Shown: one piece after another, positions 23,855 to 31,539 of the stretch | How the letters are laid out: each line of letters begins with the position of its first letter | How positions within the stretch are numbered: the stretch's first letter is position 1 | NCBI GenBank assembly: GCA_019753105.1 | Contig: JAIELJ010000014.1 | Location: 156,613 to 220,612 of the forward strand | Source of the DNA: Hyphomonadaceae bacterium | GTDB lineage: Bacteria; Pseudomonadota; Alphaproteobacteria; Caulobacterales; Aquidulcibacteraceae | Reading direction: 5' to 3' | DNA length: 64,000 bases | Made by a program: the position numbers and the translations under genes | The notes under the pieces: model-generated | Database searches by the model: none | Told to the model about the DNA's origin: nothing | Seen by the model: only the letters and a program-made list of their open reading frames with translations

Positions 23855-25510
23855 ATGTCCAACGTGTGCAACACGTCGCGCCGCGCATTGCTCGCGGGCG
23901 TCTCGGCTTCTGTTTTCACGAGCGCTTGCGCGTCGTCCGCCGCGCCTTTTTTTCAGCACGCAGATGACACCGGTAACAGTGAGCTGCGCCGCGAAACGCT
24001 GCGCACAATGAAGCGCGCAGCGCGCTTCATGCGCGAGCGCGTGGCGTATCGCGGCGGTTATGTGTGGAGCTATCTGCCGGACTTCTCGCGCCGCTGGGGC
24101 GAGATGGAAGCGTATCCGACGATGATCTGGATGCAACCGCCGGGCACGGCGACTGTCGGCCATCTCTATCTCGATTGCTTCCACGCGACGCGCGACGAGT
24201 TCTACTACCAAGCCGCGATGGAAGTGGCGGAGGGCTTGATCGCTGCGCAGCATCCGGCGGGCGGCTGGAACTACTTGCACGATTTCGCGGGCGAAGAGAG
24301 CACGCGCCGCTGGTACGACACGATCGGCAAATGCGGCTGGCGGCTCGAAGAATTCCATCATTACTACGGTAACGCGACGTTCGATGACGCGGGCACGTCC
24401 GAAGCATCGCAATTCCTGCTGCGTCTCTATTTGGAGCGCCGCTCCTCCCGCTTACGCGAGCCGCTCGAACGCGCCGTGCGCTTTGTGCTGGATAGCCAAT
24501 ACGAAAATGGCGGCTGGCCGCAGCGTTTTCCGCGCGTTGCAGGCGAAGTGGAGTACGCGCCGTACATCACGTTCAACGACGCAGTCGCCGACGAGAATAT
24601 CAAGTTCTTGCTGATGGTTTATCACACGCTCGGCGATGAACGCGCGCTCGCCGCGATCCGCCGTGCGATGGAGATTTTCCCCGCAACGCAACAGCCCGCG
24701 CCGCAAGCGGGTTGGAGCTTGCAGCATCATCACGAAACGCTCGCACCGATGGGTGCGCGCACATATGAGCCGCTCAGCCTCGCCACGCACACGACGGCCG
24801 GCAACATCGCGCAGATGCTCGATTTCTATGAATGGACCGGCGACCGCCGTTTCATCGCGCGTATTCCCGAAGCGCTGGCGTGGCTCGATTCTGTGCGCTT
24901 GCGCGACGATCAGGTCCAAGTGCAGGGCCGCCACTATCCGACCTTCATCGAGATCGGCAGCAATCGCGCGCGTATCAATCATCGCCGCGGATCGAATTCG
25001 GGCAGCGGCGAATATTATTGGGACTACGACGTCCGACGCCCGATCACGCACTATGGTCAATGGCGTCCGCTCAATGTCGACGCGCTTCGACAGCGTTACG
25101 ATCGTCTGGCGAGCGAAAATCGCGATGCGCTGCTGGCGCGCTCGCCGCTGAATGCGCAGCGCGACTTCCGTCTGCCGCGCTTCTTCACAACCGAGACGAT
25201 CGACGTCTCGGATCTGAACGCGACAGCCGGCGCGGGCACAACCGAGCGCCCAACGACAGAACGGCTGATGGAGATCAACGCCGGTCTGAACGCTGAGGGC
25301 TATTGGCCGACGCCGCTCACCGCGACCAGCAATCCCTATGCAGGCGAACCGCCCGCCGCCGCTTCGGAGGGCGATTTCGCGCAAACGCTGGTCGGCGACC
25401 GGTTCGACACGTCGCCTTACGTCACACAAACGCCCGTAACCGGCATTTCGACCGCGGCGTTCATCCAGAACATGAGTTTGCTTCTCCTCAGCGTCGATTC
25501 AGGCGAGTAG
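23855..25510 (+). CDS. Exported pectate lyase-like protein (PL10 family)
   Basis: A 551-aa protein with a Tat-like start (TSRRALLAGVSASVF) and a following Cys (TSAC) that could be a lipobox. An alpha-barrel of helical hairpins follows. Diagnostic blocks are GGWPQRFPRVAGEVEYAPYITFNDA (about 210-235, the PL10 pectate lyase signature, with DAVADENIKF continuing) and HHYYGNATFDD near 168-178. It would cleave polygalacturonate by beta-elimination in the periplasm or outside. PL10-like proteins also include uncharacterised members, so the substrate is tentative. Transcribed after the CoA ligase; the functional connection is unclear. Confidence 0.75.
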   Translation: MSNVCNTSRRALLAGVSASVFTSACASSAAPFFQHADDTGNSELRRETLRTMKRAARFMRERVAYRGGYVWSYLPDFSRRWGEMEAYPTMIWMQPPGTATVGHLYLDCFHATRDEFYYQAAMEVAEGLIAAQHPAGGWNYLHDFAGEESTRRWYDTIGKCGWRLEEFHHYYGNATFDDAGTSEASQFLLRLYLERRSSRLREPLERAVRFVLDSQYENGGWPQRFPRVAGEVEYAPYITFNDAVADENIKFLLMVYHTLGDERALAAIRRAMEIFPATQQPAPQAGWSLQHHHETLAPMGARTYEPLSLATHTTAGNIAQMLDFYEWTGDRRFIARIPEALAWLDSVRLRDDQVQVQGRHYPTFIEIGSNRARINHRRGSNSGSGEYYWDYDVRRPITHYGQWRPLNVDALRQRYDRLASENRDALLARSPLNAQRDFRLPRFFTTETIDVSDLNATAGAGTTERPTTERLMEINAGLNAEGYWPTPLTATSNPYAGEPPAAASEGDFAQTLVGDRFDTSPYVTQTPVTGISTAAFIQNMSLLLLSVDSGE

Positions 25511-25517
25511 GAGGAGG

Positions 25518-25568
25518 GTGGATAAGTCCCCGGGCGGGGATTATCCTCGCGGGGACGTGGGGAACTGA
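25518..25568 (+). CDS. Candidate 16-codon leader peptide before the cyclase
   Basis: A GTG at 25518 opens a 16-codon frame (DKSPGGDYPRGDVGN after the start) ending at TGA 25566-25568. GGAGGAGG directly after the lyase stop gives a strong Shine-Dalgarno at suitable spacing, and the next start (cyclase GTG 25572) lies 3 nt after the TGA, with only a weak Shine-Dalgarno of its own. Hairpins overlap this frame. This pattern fits a coupling or attenuation leader, but such a short frame could arise by chance. Confidence 0.3.
   Translation: MDKSPGGDYPRGDVGN
25520..25556 (+). promoter_or_regulatory. Mutually exclusive hairpins upstream of the cyclase
   Basis: GGATAA-G-TCCCC (25520-25531) pairs with GGGGA-TTATCC (25536-25546), an 11-bp stem with one bulged G. 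The same GTCCCC (25526-25531) can instead pair with GGGGAC (25551-25556). The two folds cannot coexist, which is the pattern expected of a switch; both overlap the candidate leader peptide. Confidence 0.45.
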
Positions 25569-25571
25569 GCT

Positions 25572-27020
25572 GTGACAGACCAAGGCGAAGAGCGCGCCAT
25601 ACGGTTGGCGTCGATTGTGTCACTCGACATCGTCGGCTTCTCAAAAATGTCGGAGCGCGATCAGCGCAACGCTGCGCGCAAAGTTGAAGCGCTAAGGGCG
25701 CGCATCGAGCGCGTAGCCGCCGCCAACGGCGGGCGCTTGTTCAATACTGCCGGCGACGGCTTCATGCTGGAATTCGCCTCCGCTGGTGCGGCGCTCGGAG
25801 CGATCCAGGAATTGCTCGATAAGCGCCCTCGTGGCGAGCCGCCGATCCGCGTTGGCGCACACGTCGGCGATGTCGTCGTCACCGCGACGGAAGATTTGCT
25901 CGGGCACGGCGTCAACGTCGCCGCGCGCTTGCAAGAATTGGCTGAGCCGGGAAGCGCGCTCGTGTCGGCGGAATTCCGTTCGATGGCGCGCACGAGCCCA
26001 ACTGCTGCGTTCCAATCGAAGGGGCAAAAGCCGCTCGATAATATGGAGCAGCGGGTCCAGACTTTCGAAATTCTTTCGCGCCGGCAGAAGTTCGTGCGCG
26101 CCTCCCGCAGGTACGGCAGTCTCGCAATGGTTGGCGCCGCACTGGTCGCGCTCGCCTACTTCAGCCCCACCATCTACCGCTTTGCTCAGCCCTATATTCA
26201 GCAACAGCCCGTCGCTGATGCAGCTTCGCCGGCGTCGCCTGACGAAGACGTGCTGCGCCAAGCCGGCGCAATTCCTGAAGAAACGGCCGTTACGCGCATC
26301 GCGCCCGGCGAGACGATCCGCGATTGCGACAATTGCCCGGAAATGATCGTGATGGCCGGCGGCCTCTACACGATGGGCTCGCCTGCAACCGAAACAGGGC
26401 GCGCGCGCGATGAAGGCCCGCAGCGTGAAGTCTCCATCGCGCCGTTCGCGATGGGCAAATACGAAATCACGTTTGCCCAGTGGGACGCCTGTCTCGCAGG
26501 CGGCGGCTGCAATGGCTATTCGCCGCCAGATTATGGCTGGGGGCGCGGTAATCGGCCGGTGACGAATGTGTCGTGGGAAGACGCCCAAGCCTATCTCGAT
26601 TGGCTCAACAGCGAAGTTGGCGCGCAGCGTTATCGCTTGGCGACAGAAGCCGAGTGGGAATACGCCGCGCGCGCTGGCGAAGCCGGCGCCTATGCATACG
26701 GCCCGCGCGTAACCCTGACGCAAGCAACATATCGCGCCCGTCAAACGACACTTGCCGGCGCGCATGAAGCAAACGCGTTTGGTTTGTTCGACGTGCACGG
26801 CAACGTCTCGGAGTGGGTCGAGGATTGCTATGCGCCGACCTATGATCTCGCCCCGATCGACGGCGCTGCTGTGCGCGCGGACGATTGCCAGCGGCGTGTC
26901 TATCGCGGCGGCGGCTACGCCGATCAGGCGCCGGTTCTGCGGGCGGCAGCGCGCCGCTCCGCCGCGGAGGATGCCCGCCTGCAGGGCGTCGGCTTCCGCG
27001 TAGCGCGGGCGCTAGACTGA
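25572..27020 (+). CDS. Class III nucleotidyl cyclase fused to a formylglycine-generating-enzyme-like domain
   Basis: A 482-aa fusion. Residues 10-165 form a class III cyclase domain with metal-binding aspartates in SLDIVGFSKM (about 16-25) and NTAGDGFMLEF (about 58-68), and the transition-state pair in GVNVAARLQEL (about 113-123). A single span (about 186-202) follows. After a short disordered linker, a SUMF1/FGE-sulfatase domain (about 256-482) has MIVMAGGLYTMGSP, NRPVTNVSWEDAQAYLDWL, YRLATEAEWEYAARAG, ANAFGLFDVHGNVSEWVEDCY and the C-terminal VGFRVAR. Cytoplasmic cyclase with periplasmic FGE-like sensor is the implied topology. Followed 100 nt later by a CpdA-like phosphodiesterase. GTG start. 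Confidence 0.85.
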   Translation: MTDQGEERAIRLASIVSLDIVGFSKMSERDQRNAARKVEALRARIERVAAANGGRLFNTAGDGFMLEFASAGAALGAIQELLDKRPRGEPPIRVGAHVGDVVVTATEDLLGHGVNVAARLQELAEPGSALVSAEFRSMARTSPTAAFQSKGQKPLDNMEQRVQTFEILSRRQKFVRASRRYGSLAMVGAALVALAYFSPTIYRFAQPYIQQQPVADAASPASPDEDVLRQAGAIPEETAVTRIAPGETIRDCDNCPEMIVMAGGLYTMGSPATETGRARDEGPQREVSIAPFAMGKYEITFAQWDACLAGGGCNGYSPPDYGWGRGNRPVTNVSWEDAQAYLDWLNSEVGAQRYRLATEAEWEYAARAGEAGAYAYGPRVTLTQATYRARQTTLAGAHEANAFGLFDVHGNVSEWVEDCYAPTYDLAPIDGAAVRADDCQRRVYRGGGYADQAPVLRAAARRSAAEDARLQGVGFRVARALD

Positions 27021-27119
27021 GATTGCTGCATCGAGTGTGACCGCGGGCACAGACAAGGATCGCACACCGTTCGACGCTCCGCGCTAGAGGCGGGAAACAA
27101 CGCCGGGCTAGGGTGGAGC

Positions 27120-27881
27120 ATGGGCAGCAAAACGCGATTCACGCTCGCGCAGATTTCCGACACGCATGTGCGCGCCGATGACGGCGGCGTTGCTGCGCGC
27201 CAGGTGAAGAAGGCGCTCGCGCAGGCGCGCGACTACCAGGCTGACGTGATACTTCTGACCGGCGATCTCGCGAATGACGAGCGCGCGGATGAGTATGCAG
27301 TGTTCGCGGAAGCGATCGCCGATCCTTCGGCGCCGCTCTATCTCATGCCTGGCAATCACGACGATCGCGCGCTGATCCGGTCAACCTTCCCCACGCACAC
27401 ATATCTGCCGCGCGATGGTTTCCTGTCGTACGCCATCGAGGACCAGCCTGTGCGCATCGTCTGCGTCGATCAGATTGTGCCGGGCGAGACACACGGTTTG
27501 CTGACGAAACCGCAAGCGGAATGGCTGGATCGCACCCTGGCGGCTGAGCCCAACAAGCCAACGATTGTGGCGCTGCACCACCCGCCATTTCCCACGCACG
27601 ACCTGCTCTTCGACAAGATCGGGCTGTGGGACGGCGATCTATTCGCTTCTGTGATCGCAGAACATAAGCAGGTGCAGCGCGTCATCTGCGGGCACCATCA
27701 TCGGGTCAGTTTCGGCCAATCAGCCCATGCGCCGGTGATTGTCGCGCCCTCGACGTCGTGGGTTTACGGGCTCGCTGCTCTTGAGGGGCAGCCAATTGCT
27801 CCGAAGACGGATGAACAGCCCGGCTGGATGCTCCACATCTGGAACCAGGGCCAATTCGCCTCACATTTCATGGGTTTGTGA
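27120..27881 (+). CDS. cpdA: Cyclic AMP phosphodiesterase-like metallophosphatase (CpdA-type)
   Basis: A 253-aa calcineurin-like metallophosphoesterase. Metal ligands are visible in order: QISDTH (about 11-16), LTGDLAN (about 49-55), GNHDD (about 79-83), ALHHPPF (His) and CGHHHRVSFGQ. This order and length match CpdA/class III cyclic nucleotide phosphodiesterases, which hydrolyse cAMP to AMP. The immediate neighbour is a class III cyclase, which strengthens the assignment. SD GGTGGAG precedes the ATG. Soluble and cytoplasmic. Confidence 0.8.
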   Translation: MGSKTRFTLAQISDTHVRADDGGVAARQVKKALAQARDYQADVILLTGDLANDERADEYAVFAEAIADPSAPLYLMPGNHDDRALIRSTFPTHTYLPRDGFLSYAIEDQPVRIVCVDQIVPGETHGLLTKPQAEWLDRTLAAEPNKPTIVALHHPPFPTHDLLFDKIGLWDGDLFASVIAEHKQVQRVICGHHHRVSFGQSAHAPVIVAPSTSWVYGLAALEGQPIAPKTDEQPGWMLHIWNQGQFASHFMGL

Positions 27882-27892
27882 GTTCCCCGGAC

Positions 27893-27932
27893 AGCATTCG
27901 GGCCGGATCGGTGGCGATCCGGCCCTATGCTG
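27893..27932 (+). terminator. Strong hairpin after the CpdA-like gene
   Basis: CAGCAT (27893-27898) pairs with ATGCTG (27927-27932), and GGGCCGGATC (27900-27909) with GATCCGGCCC (27916-27925), around a GGTGGC loop. It starts 12 nt after the stop. There is no T-run, so termination is plausible but unproven. Confidence 0.55.
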
Positions 27933-27945
27933 CGGTTGGCGCCTG

Positions 27946-28123
27946 GGCGGGGGGAGTAGGTCGGCGCCGGGCAATCAACGTGCGCCCGCCGGTGTCGTTC
28001 CCATCTCAGATGCGCAATTTCGCGACGCAGGCGGCAGACGCCGGGGGAGAGAAGCGCCTGCCGCCTTTGGCCTCGTGCTAGGGTAGTACGTGCGCCGGCC
28101 CCACCCGGCGGGACCGGCGCACG
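27946..28123. ncRNA. Candidate structured non-coding RNA
   Basis: From 27882 to 28403 (about 520 nt) no convincing coding frame exists, yet the sequence is full of nested pairs. A rod-like set is: 27946-27950 with 28061-28065, 27963-27967 with 28054-28058, 27985-27987 with 28045-28047, 27989-27996 with 28037-28044. A competing 9-bp stem AGGCGGCAG (28029-28037) with CTGCCGCCT (28058-28066) is also possible. A separate 10-bp hairpin CGTGCGCCGG (28089-28098) with CCGGCGCACG (28114-28123) follows. Rod plus central bubble resembles 6S RNA architecture, but I cannot confirm that; strand is undecided because no clear T-run marks either end. Confidence 0.35.
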
Positions 28124-28194
28124 CTCCCTCAGCCCGATCCCCAGTCCGCCCGCACCTTCCACGCTTGCCCCCGCGCGCGCAAGCATGTTTGCGT

Positions 28195-28256
28195 TCTTGT
28201 ACAAGACGACCGCGCCGTTAATGGTTTGAACGACACACCCAAATCTGGGCGTGTGT
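28195..28256. promoter_or_regulatory. Palindromes in the regulatory region of the 28.4 kb module
   Basis: TCTTGTACAAGA (28195-28206) is a perfect 12-bp palindrome. ACACACCC (28233-28240) faces GGGCGTGTGT (28247-28256) as an imperfect 8-bp inverted repeat. Both lie 150-210 nt upstream of the first gene of the unrecognised two-gene module and may be operators. The remainder of 28124-28403 shows no gene. Confidence 0.4.
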
Positions 28257-28403
28257 GCGGTAGTGCACAAAGAACACAGCGTCGATTGCGTGGCTTGAAC
28301 GGTGCGGTCGATTATGGTTGCTGTCTCGGCGCTCGTCCCCCGGCGACCAGAGCGGCCCTGAAACAAAATGAAATCTGGCGTGAGCCAGAGACATGAGGCG
28401 CGC

Positions 28404-29231
28404 ATGACTTTCAGAAGGGACCACAATTTATATCAGCTGAAGCTCTCCGGTCCGCAGAGCACCAACCTGTTCAACGGAGTTGAGAAGACCATCGAAAATC
28501 TGGATCAGCGAAATATTTGGGCGCTGTGCGTGAATGAACTCAATCCCGGCTTGCCGGACATCCTCAAGGTCGAACGCTGCACGCAATTCGTGTTCACGCG
28601 GTTTAAGCGCGATCTGATGCTGAAGCGTGATGATGAAGAAGGCTTGTGGGTGCTGGCCAAGCGCGATCAGCCGAAGAAGCCGGAAGACGGCGGTGACGGC
28701 GGCGCGCCGCCTCCGCCCGACGATGATGGCGGCGCCGGCGGCGGCGTGGGGCAAGGCGGCGCTTCGCAAGCAAAGCCGCTGCCTACACAGCCTGTACGTG
28801 TGCCCGATGCGGGCGATGAGTACCGCCCGATAAGTGCTGCGCCGCGGCGCAGGCGCGCCCACGGTGCGTCATCGCGCGCAGCGTTTTTGTGGACAGCCTT
28901 GGAAGCGCTCCGTGATGGCCCCACTTTCTGTCACATGCGCCGCGTATTGGTTGAGACGATGCTGCGGTCGAAGAGCGCAGCACGGCGTTTCGCCAAGCAA
29001 GCGCAGAACGCGCTGCTTCTCGCCCTCGGTTGGGATTGCGGCGTTAACTTTGCGGTCACGTACGCCGACGATCTTGTACAGGACCGGCGATTCGGCGCGG
29101 TGCTCGAACCGCGTACTGTAGAGCGCGCGGGCACAAAGCTCACCGTATGGACGTTTAGTCCGTACGATAAACCCAAATGGGAGCAATGGCTGTTCGGCCG
29201 GCTCCTTGAGGACGAACAAGTAGCGGCATGA
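28404..29231 (+). CDS. Unrecognised two-domain protein upstream of a Phd-like protein
   Basis: A 275-aa protein of no family I recognise. Residues 1-85 form one compact region (SGPQSTNLFNGVEKTIENLD, then ELNPGLPDILKVERCTQFVF) ending in RDQPKK. A low-complexity Gly/Pro/Asp linker follows (about 90-125, GGDGGAPPPPDDDGGAGGG). A basic second domain (about 140-275) has RRRRAHGASSRAAFLWTALEAL, CHMRRVLVETML and a C-terminal TFSPYDKPKWEQWLF. No signal peptide or membrane span. The ATG at 28404 follows GAGGCGCGC; the ATG at 28368 has no Shine-Dalgarno. It overlaps the Phd-like gene by 4 nt, so both are one translational unit. Confidence 0.75.
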   Translation: MTFRRDHNLYQLKLSGPQSTNLFNGVEKTIENLDQRNIWALCVNELNPGLPDILKVERCTQFVFTRFKRDLMLKRDDEEGLWVLAKRDQPKKPEDGGDGGAPPPPDDDGGAGGGVGQGGASQAKPLPTQPVRVPDAGDEYRPISAAPRRRRAHGASSRAAFLWTALEALRDGPTFCHMRRVLVETMLRSKSAARRFAKQAQNALLLALGWDCGVNFAVTYADDLVQDRRFGAVLEPRTVERAGTKLTVWTFSPYDKPKWEQWLFGRLLEDEQVAA

Positions 29232-29611
29232 AGTCAGTCAAGAGCCTCAGACGCAAAGCCGCTTCGCGAAAGGCCAAGACCGCCCCGGTCTATTCGACCT
29301 CCGAAGCGCGCGCGAATTTCGCTGAGACTCTTGAGACCGTTCAAGCTGAGAGCGCGGTGATCGGGTTCGATCGTTATGGTCGAACGGTCGCCGCGCTTGT
29401 TCCTATCGAGGCTGTCTACATACTTGCAGGCATGGGCGCCGCGGTGGCGCCCGATATGCGCAATCGCATTCATGGCGCCGCCAGTGATTTTGTCGACCAA
29501 GTGCCGAACCGCGTCGGCAAGAGCATCGAGCGCAAGCGCGCCACGAAAGCAGCGCCGAAAAAGAAGCGCGCGACGACCAGCCGGGCCAAGGCCAAAGCTC
29601 GCCGCCGCTAG
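29228..29611 (+). CDS. Phd/YefM antitoxin-like protein with basic C-terminal tail
   Basis: A 127-aa protein. Residues about 20-67 ([18 protein letters not shown], then [19 protein letters not shown]) follow the Phd/YefM fold: a strand, the SEARANFxE helix, and the RYGRxVAALVP strand. Such proteins bind operator DNA and neutralise a partner toxin. Unlike typical members it continues past residue 100 into a Lys/Arg/Ala tail ([25 protein letters not shown]) like those of nucleoid-associated proteins. Usual toxins (RelE, Doc, PIN, YoeB) are not encoded next to it; only the unrecognised 275-aa gene upstream is coupled. Fold assignment is good, toxin-antitoxin role is inference. Confidence 0.75.
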   Translation: MKSVKSLRRKAASRKAKTAPVYSTSEARANFAETLETVQAESAVIGFDRYGRTVAALVPIEAVYILAGMGAAVAPDMRNRIHGAASDFVDQVPNRVGKSIERKRATKAAPKKKRATTSRAKAKARRR

Positions 29612-29658
29612 CATCGGCGCCGCGTCGCGCTATAAGCGCCTCCAACGGAGGCGTATTC

Positions 29659-30768
29659 ATGAAAACCAGAGCGGCAGTCGCGTTTGAGGCCAAGAAGCCG
29701 TTGGAGATCGTTGAACTCGATCTTGAAGGCCCAAAGGCAGGCGAGGTTCTGGTCGAGATTAAAGCCACCGGCATCTGCCACACCGACGCCTACACGCTCG
29801 ACGGCCTCGATAGCGAAGGCATCTTCCCGAGCATTTTGGGTCACGAAGGCGCAGGCATCGTGCGCGAAGTTGGCGCTGGCGTTACGAGTGTCGCGCCCGG
29901 CGATCACGTCATTCCGCTCTACACCCCCGAATGCCGCCAGTGCAAAAGCTGCCTCTCGCGCAAAACCAATCTCTGCACCGCCATCCGCGCGACGCAAGGC
30001 AAGGGCATGATGCCCGATGGCACGTCGCGGTTTTCGTACAAGGGCAAACCAGTCGCGCATTACATGGGCTGTTCGACGTTCTCGAATTTCACCGTGCTGC
30101 CGGAAATCGCTCTGGCCAAGATCCGCAAGGACGCGCCGTTTGAGAGCGCTTGCTACATTGGCTGCGGCGTGACCACGGGCGTCGGCGCTGTCGTTAACAC
30201 GGCGAAAGTTGAGCCGGGTGCGAACGTGATCGTCTTTGGCCTCGGCGGCATTGGTTTGAACGTGATTCAGGGCGCCAAGCTCGTAGGCGCCAACATGATT
30301 ATCGGCGTCGATATCAATCCTGCGCGCGAAGAGTGGGGCAAGAAATTCGGCATGACGCACTTCGTCAATCCGAAGACGATCAGCGGCGATATCGTTCCGC
30401 ACTTGGTCGAACTCACCGGCGGCGGCGCCGATTACACGTTCGATTGTACCGGCAACACGACAGTGATGCGCCAAGCCTTGGAAGCGTGCCATCGCGGCTG
30501 GGGTGAGAGCATCATCATTGGCGTCGCGGAAGCCGGCAAAGAAATCGCCACGCGCCCGTTTCAGCTGGTGACAGGCCGCGTCTGGAAAGGCACTGCCTTC
30601 GGCGGCGCGCGCGGGCGTACCGATGTGCCGACGATCGTCGATTGGTACATGGACAAGAAGATCGCGATCGACCCGATGATCACACACAAACTTCCGCTGG
30701 AGCGCATCAACGAAGCGTTTGATCTGATGCACAAGGGCGAGAGCATCCGCAGTGTCGTCGTGTATTGA
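29659..30768 (+). CDS. frmA: S-(hydroxymethyl)glutathione dehydrogenase (class III alcohol dehydrogenase)
   Basis: A 369-aa zinc-dependent alcohol dehydrogenase of class III. Catalytic-zinc ligands are in [12 protein letters not shown] and LGHEGAGIV; the structural-zinc set is [16 protein letters not shown] (about 90-105); Rossmann motif [14 protein letters not shown] is near 193. It oxidises S-(hydroxymethyl)glutathione, formed from formaldehyde and glutathione, to S-formylglutathione using NAD. First gene of a five-gene overlapping operon ending in S-formylglutathione hydrolase. GGAGG precedes the ATG. Confidence 0.93.
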   Translation: MKTRAAVAFEAKKPLEIVELDLEGPKAGEVLVEIKATGICHTDAYTLDGLDSEGIFPSILGHEGAGIVREVGAGVTSVAPGDHVIPLYTPECRQCKSCLSRKTNLCTAIRATQGKGMMPDGTSRFSYKGKPVAHYMGCSTFSNFTVLPEIALAKIRKDAPFESACYIGCGVTTGVGAVVNTAKVEPGANVIVFGLGGIGLNVIQGAKLVGANMIIGVDINPAREEWGKKFGMTHFVNPKTISGDIVPHLVELTGGGADYTFDCTGNTTVMRQALEACHRGWGESIIIGVAEAGKEIATRPFQLVTGRVWKGTAFGGARGRTDVPTIVDWYMDKKIAIDPMITHKLPLERINEAFDLMHKGESIRSVVVY

Positions 30769-30779
30769 GGAGGCCAAGA

Positions 30780-31054
30780 TGACCGAACAGAATGAGCCGC
30801 AGGCCGAGCGCAAGCTTACGATTCTGGAGCAAGTCATCTGCGCCGCGCCGATAGCGCTTGTGGCTGTTGGCGGCGCTCTGGGCGGTTTATGCGGTGGCCT
30901 TGCTTGGGCGGCGAACCAGAAGATCATGCGAAGCAGTCAATCAGCGGGAGTCCGCTACGGGCTCGCGGCGCTTACGTTCGTCGGCGCTGTTGCGCTCTAT
31001 TTTGCGATGGTGACAGCGATCGCGCTGGCGTTCCCTGATTTGTTTGCTCGGTGA
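30780..31054 (+). CDS. Small membrane protein in formaldehyde operon
   Basis: A 91-aa protein with two hydrophobic spans (about residues 22-43 and 60-82) linked by a short basic loop (NQKIMRSS), and a charged start (MTEQNEPQAERKLT). GAGGAGG, overlapping the dehydrogenase stop, precedes the ATG at 30780. It overlaps the next gene by 4 nt (GTGA). No family recognised; position suggests a role accompanying formaldehyde or aldehyde detoxification, but it may be a passenger. Confidence 0.65.
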
Positions 31055-31539
31055 GCGGGTTGCGCGCCTTGGCGCTCGCACTTGCGGCGGGCCTGGTGTT
31101 GTCCGGCGCAGCCGCATCGGCGCAAACCGCGCCCCTCGGCGCGCTCTACGTCAACAACAGCTACGATGCTCGCGCCAATCCGTATCGCGATCTGGAGCGG
31201 GCGCTTGATCGCGCGCGTGCGGAGAACAAGCGCGTTCTGATCGTCGTCGGCGGCGATTGGTGTGGATGGTGCGAGATCCTCGATACTTTCCTCACCCGCA
31301 ACGCTGATGTGCGCGCGGCGTTCGAGGCGTCCTTTGTAATGCTCAAGGTGAACTACAGCCCCGCAAACGAGAACGCCGCGTTCCTGACCGGCTTCCCGGC
31401 GTCACGCGGCTATCCGGATTTCTTTATTCTGGATAATAACGGGACGTTCCTGAGACAGCAGGATACAGGTCTGCTTGAGCACGAGAACGATTATGATCGT
31501 GCGCGCATGCTCGCGTTTGCACAAAGGTGGCGGCAATGA
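31051..31539 (+). CDS. Periplasmic thioredoxin-like protein
   Basis: A 162-aa exported protein: signal peptide MSGLRALALALAAGLVLSGAAASA (cleavage near residue 24), then a thioredoxin fold with CGWC at residues 71-74 inside VGGDWCGWCEILDTF. This is the Thioredoxin_7/DsbD-gamma-like arrangement. The cis-proline region is in SRGYPDFFILD. Likely a periplasmic thiol oxidoreductase. GTG start overlaps the preceding stop by 4 nt; ATGA overlap with the next gene. Confidence 0.8.
   Translation: MSGLRALALALAAGLVLSGAAASAQTAPLGALYVNNSYDARANPYRDLERALDRARAENKRVLIVVGGDWCGWCEILDTFLTRNADVRAAFEASFVMLKVNYSPANENAAFLTGFPASRGYPDFFILDNNGTFLRQQDTGLLEHENDYDRARMLAFAQRWRQ

Noticed and set aside
23279..24412. 377-codon antisense frame over the CoA ligase and lyase junction
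   Set aside because: Crosses two real genes and lacks any domain signature.
25692..26798. 368-codon frame antisense to the cyclase fusion
   Set aside because: Shadow of a gene with unmistakable cyclase and FGE motifs.
27878..28081. Plus-strand 67-codon frame after the CpdA-like gene
   Set aside because: No Shine-Dalgarno, low-quality composition, and it spans the hairpin at 27893-27932.
27764..28426. Minus-strand 220-codon frame across the structured intergenic region
   Set aside because: Arg/Pro-rich translation without motifs; overlaps the end of the CpdA-like gene and strong hairpins. Treated as non-coding.
28404..29611. Assignment of the 28.4 kb module as a standard RelBE, Phd-Doc or VapBC locus
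   Set aside because: The partner is far too long and shows no RelE, Fic or PIN motif; only the Phd-like fold of the second protein is supported.
29608..30927. 439-codon frame antisense to the formaldehyde dehydrogenase
   Set aside because: Covers a clear alcohol dehydrogenase gene and shows no motif of its own.
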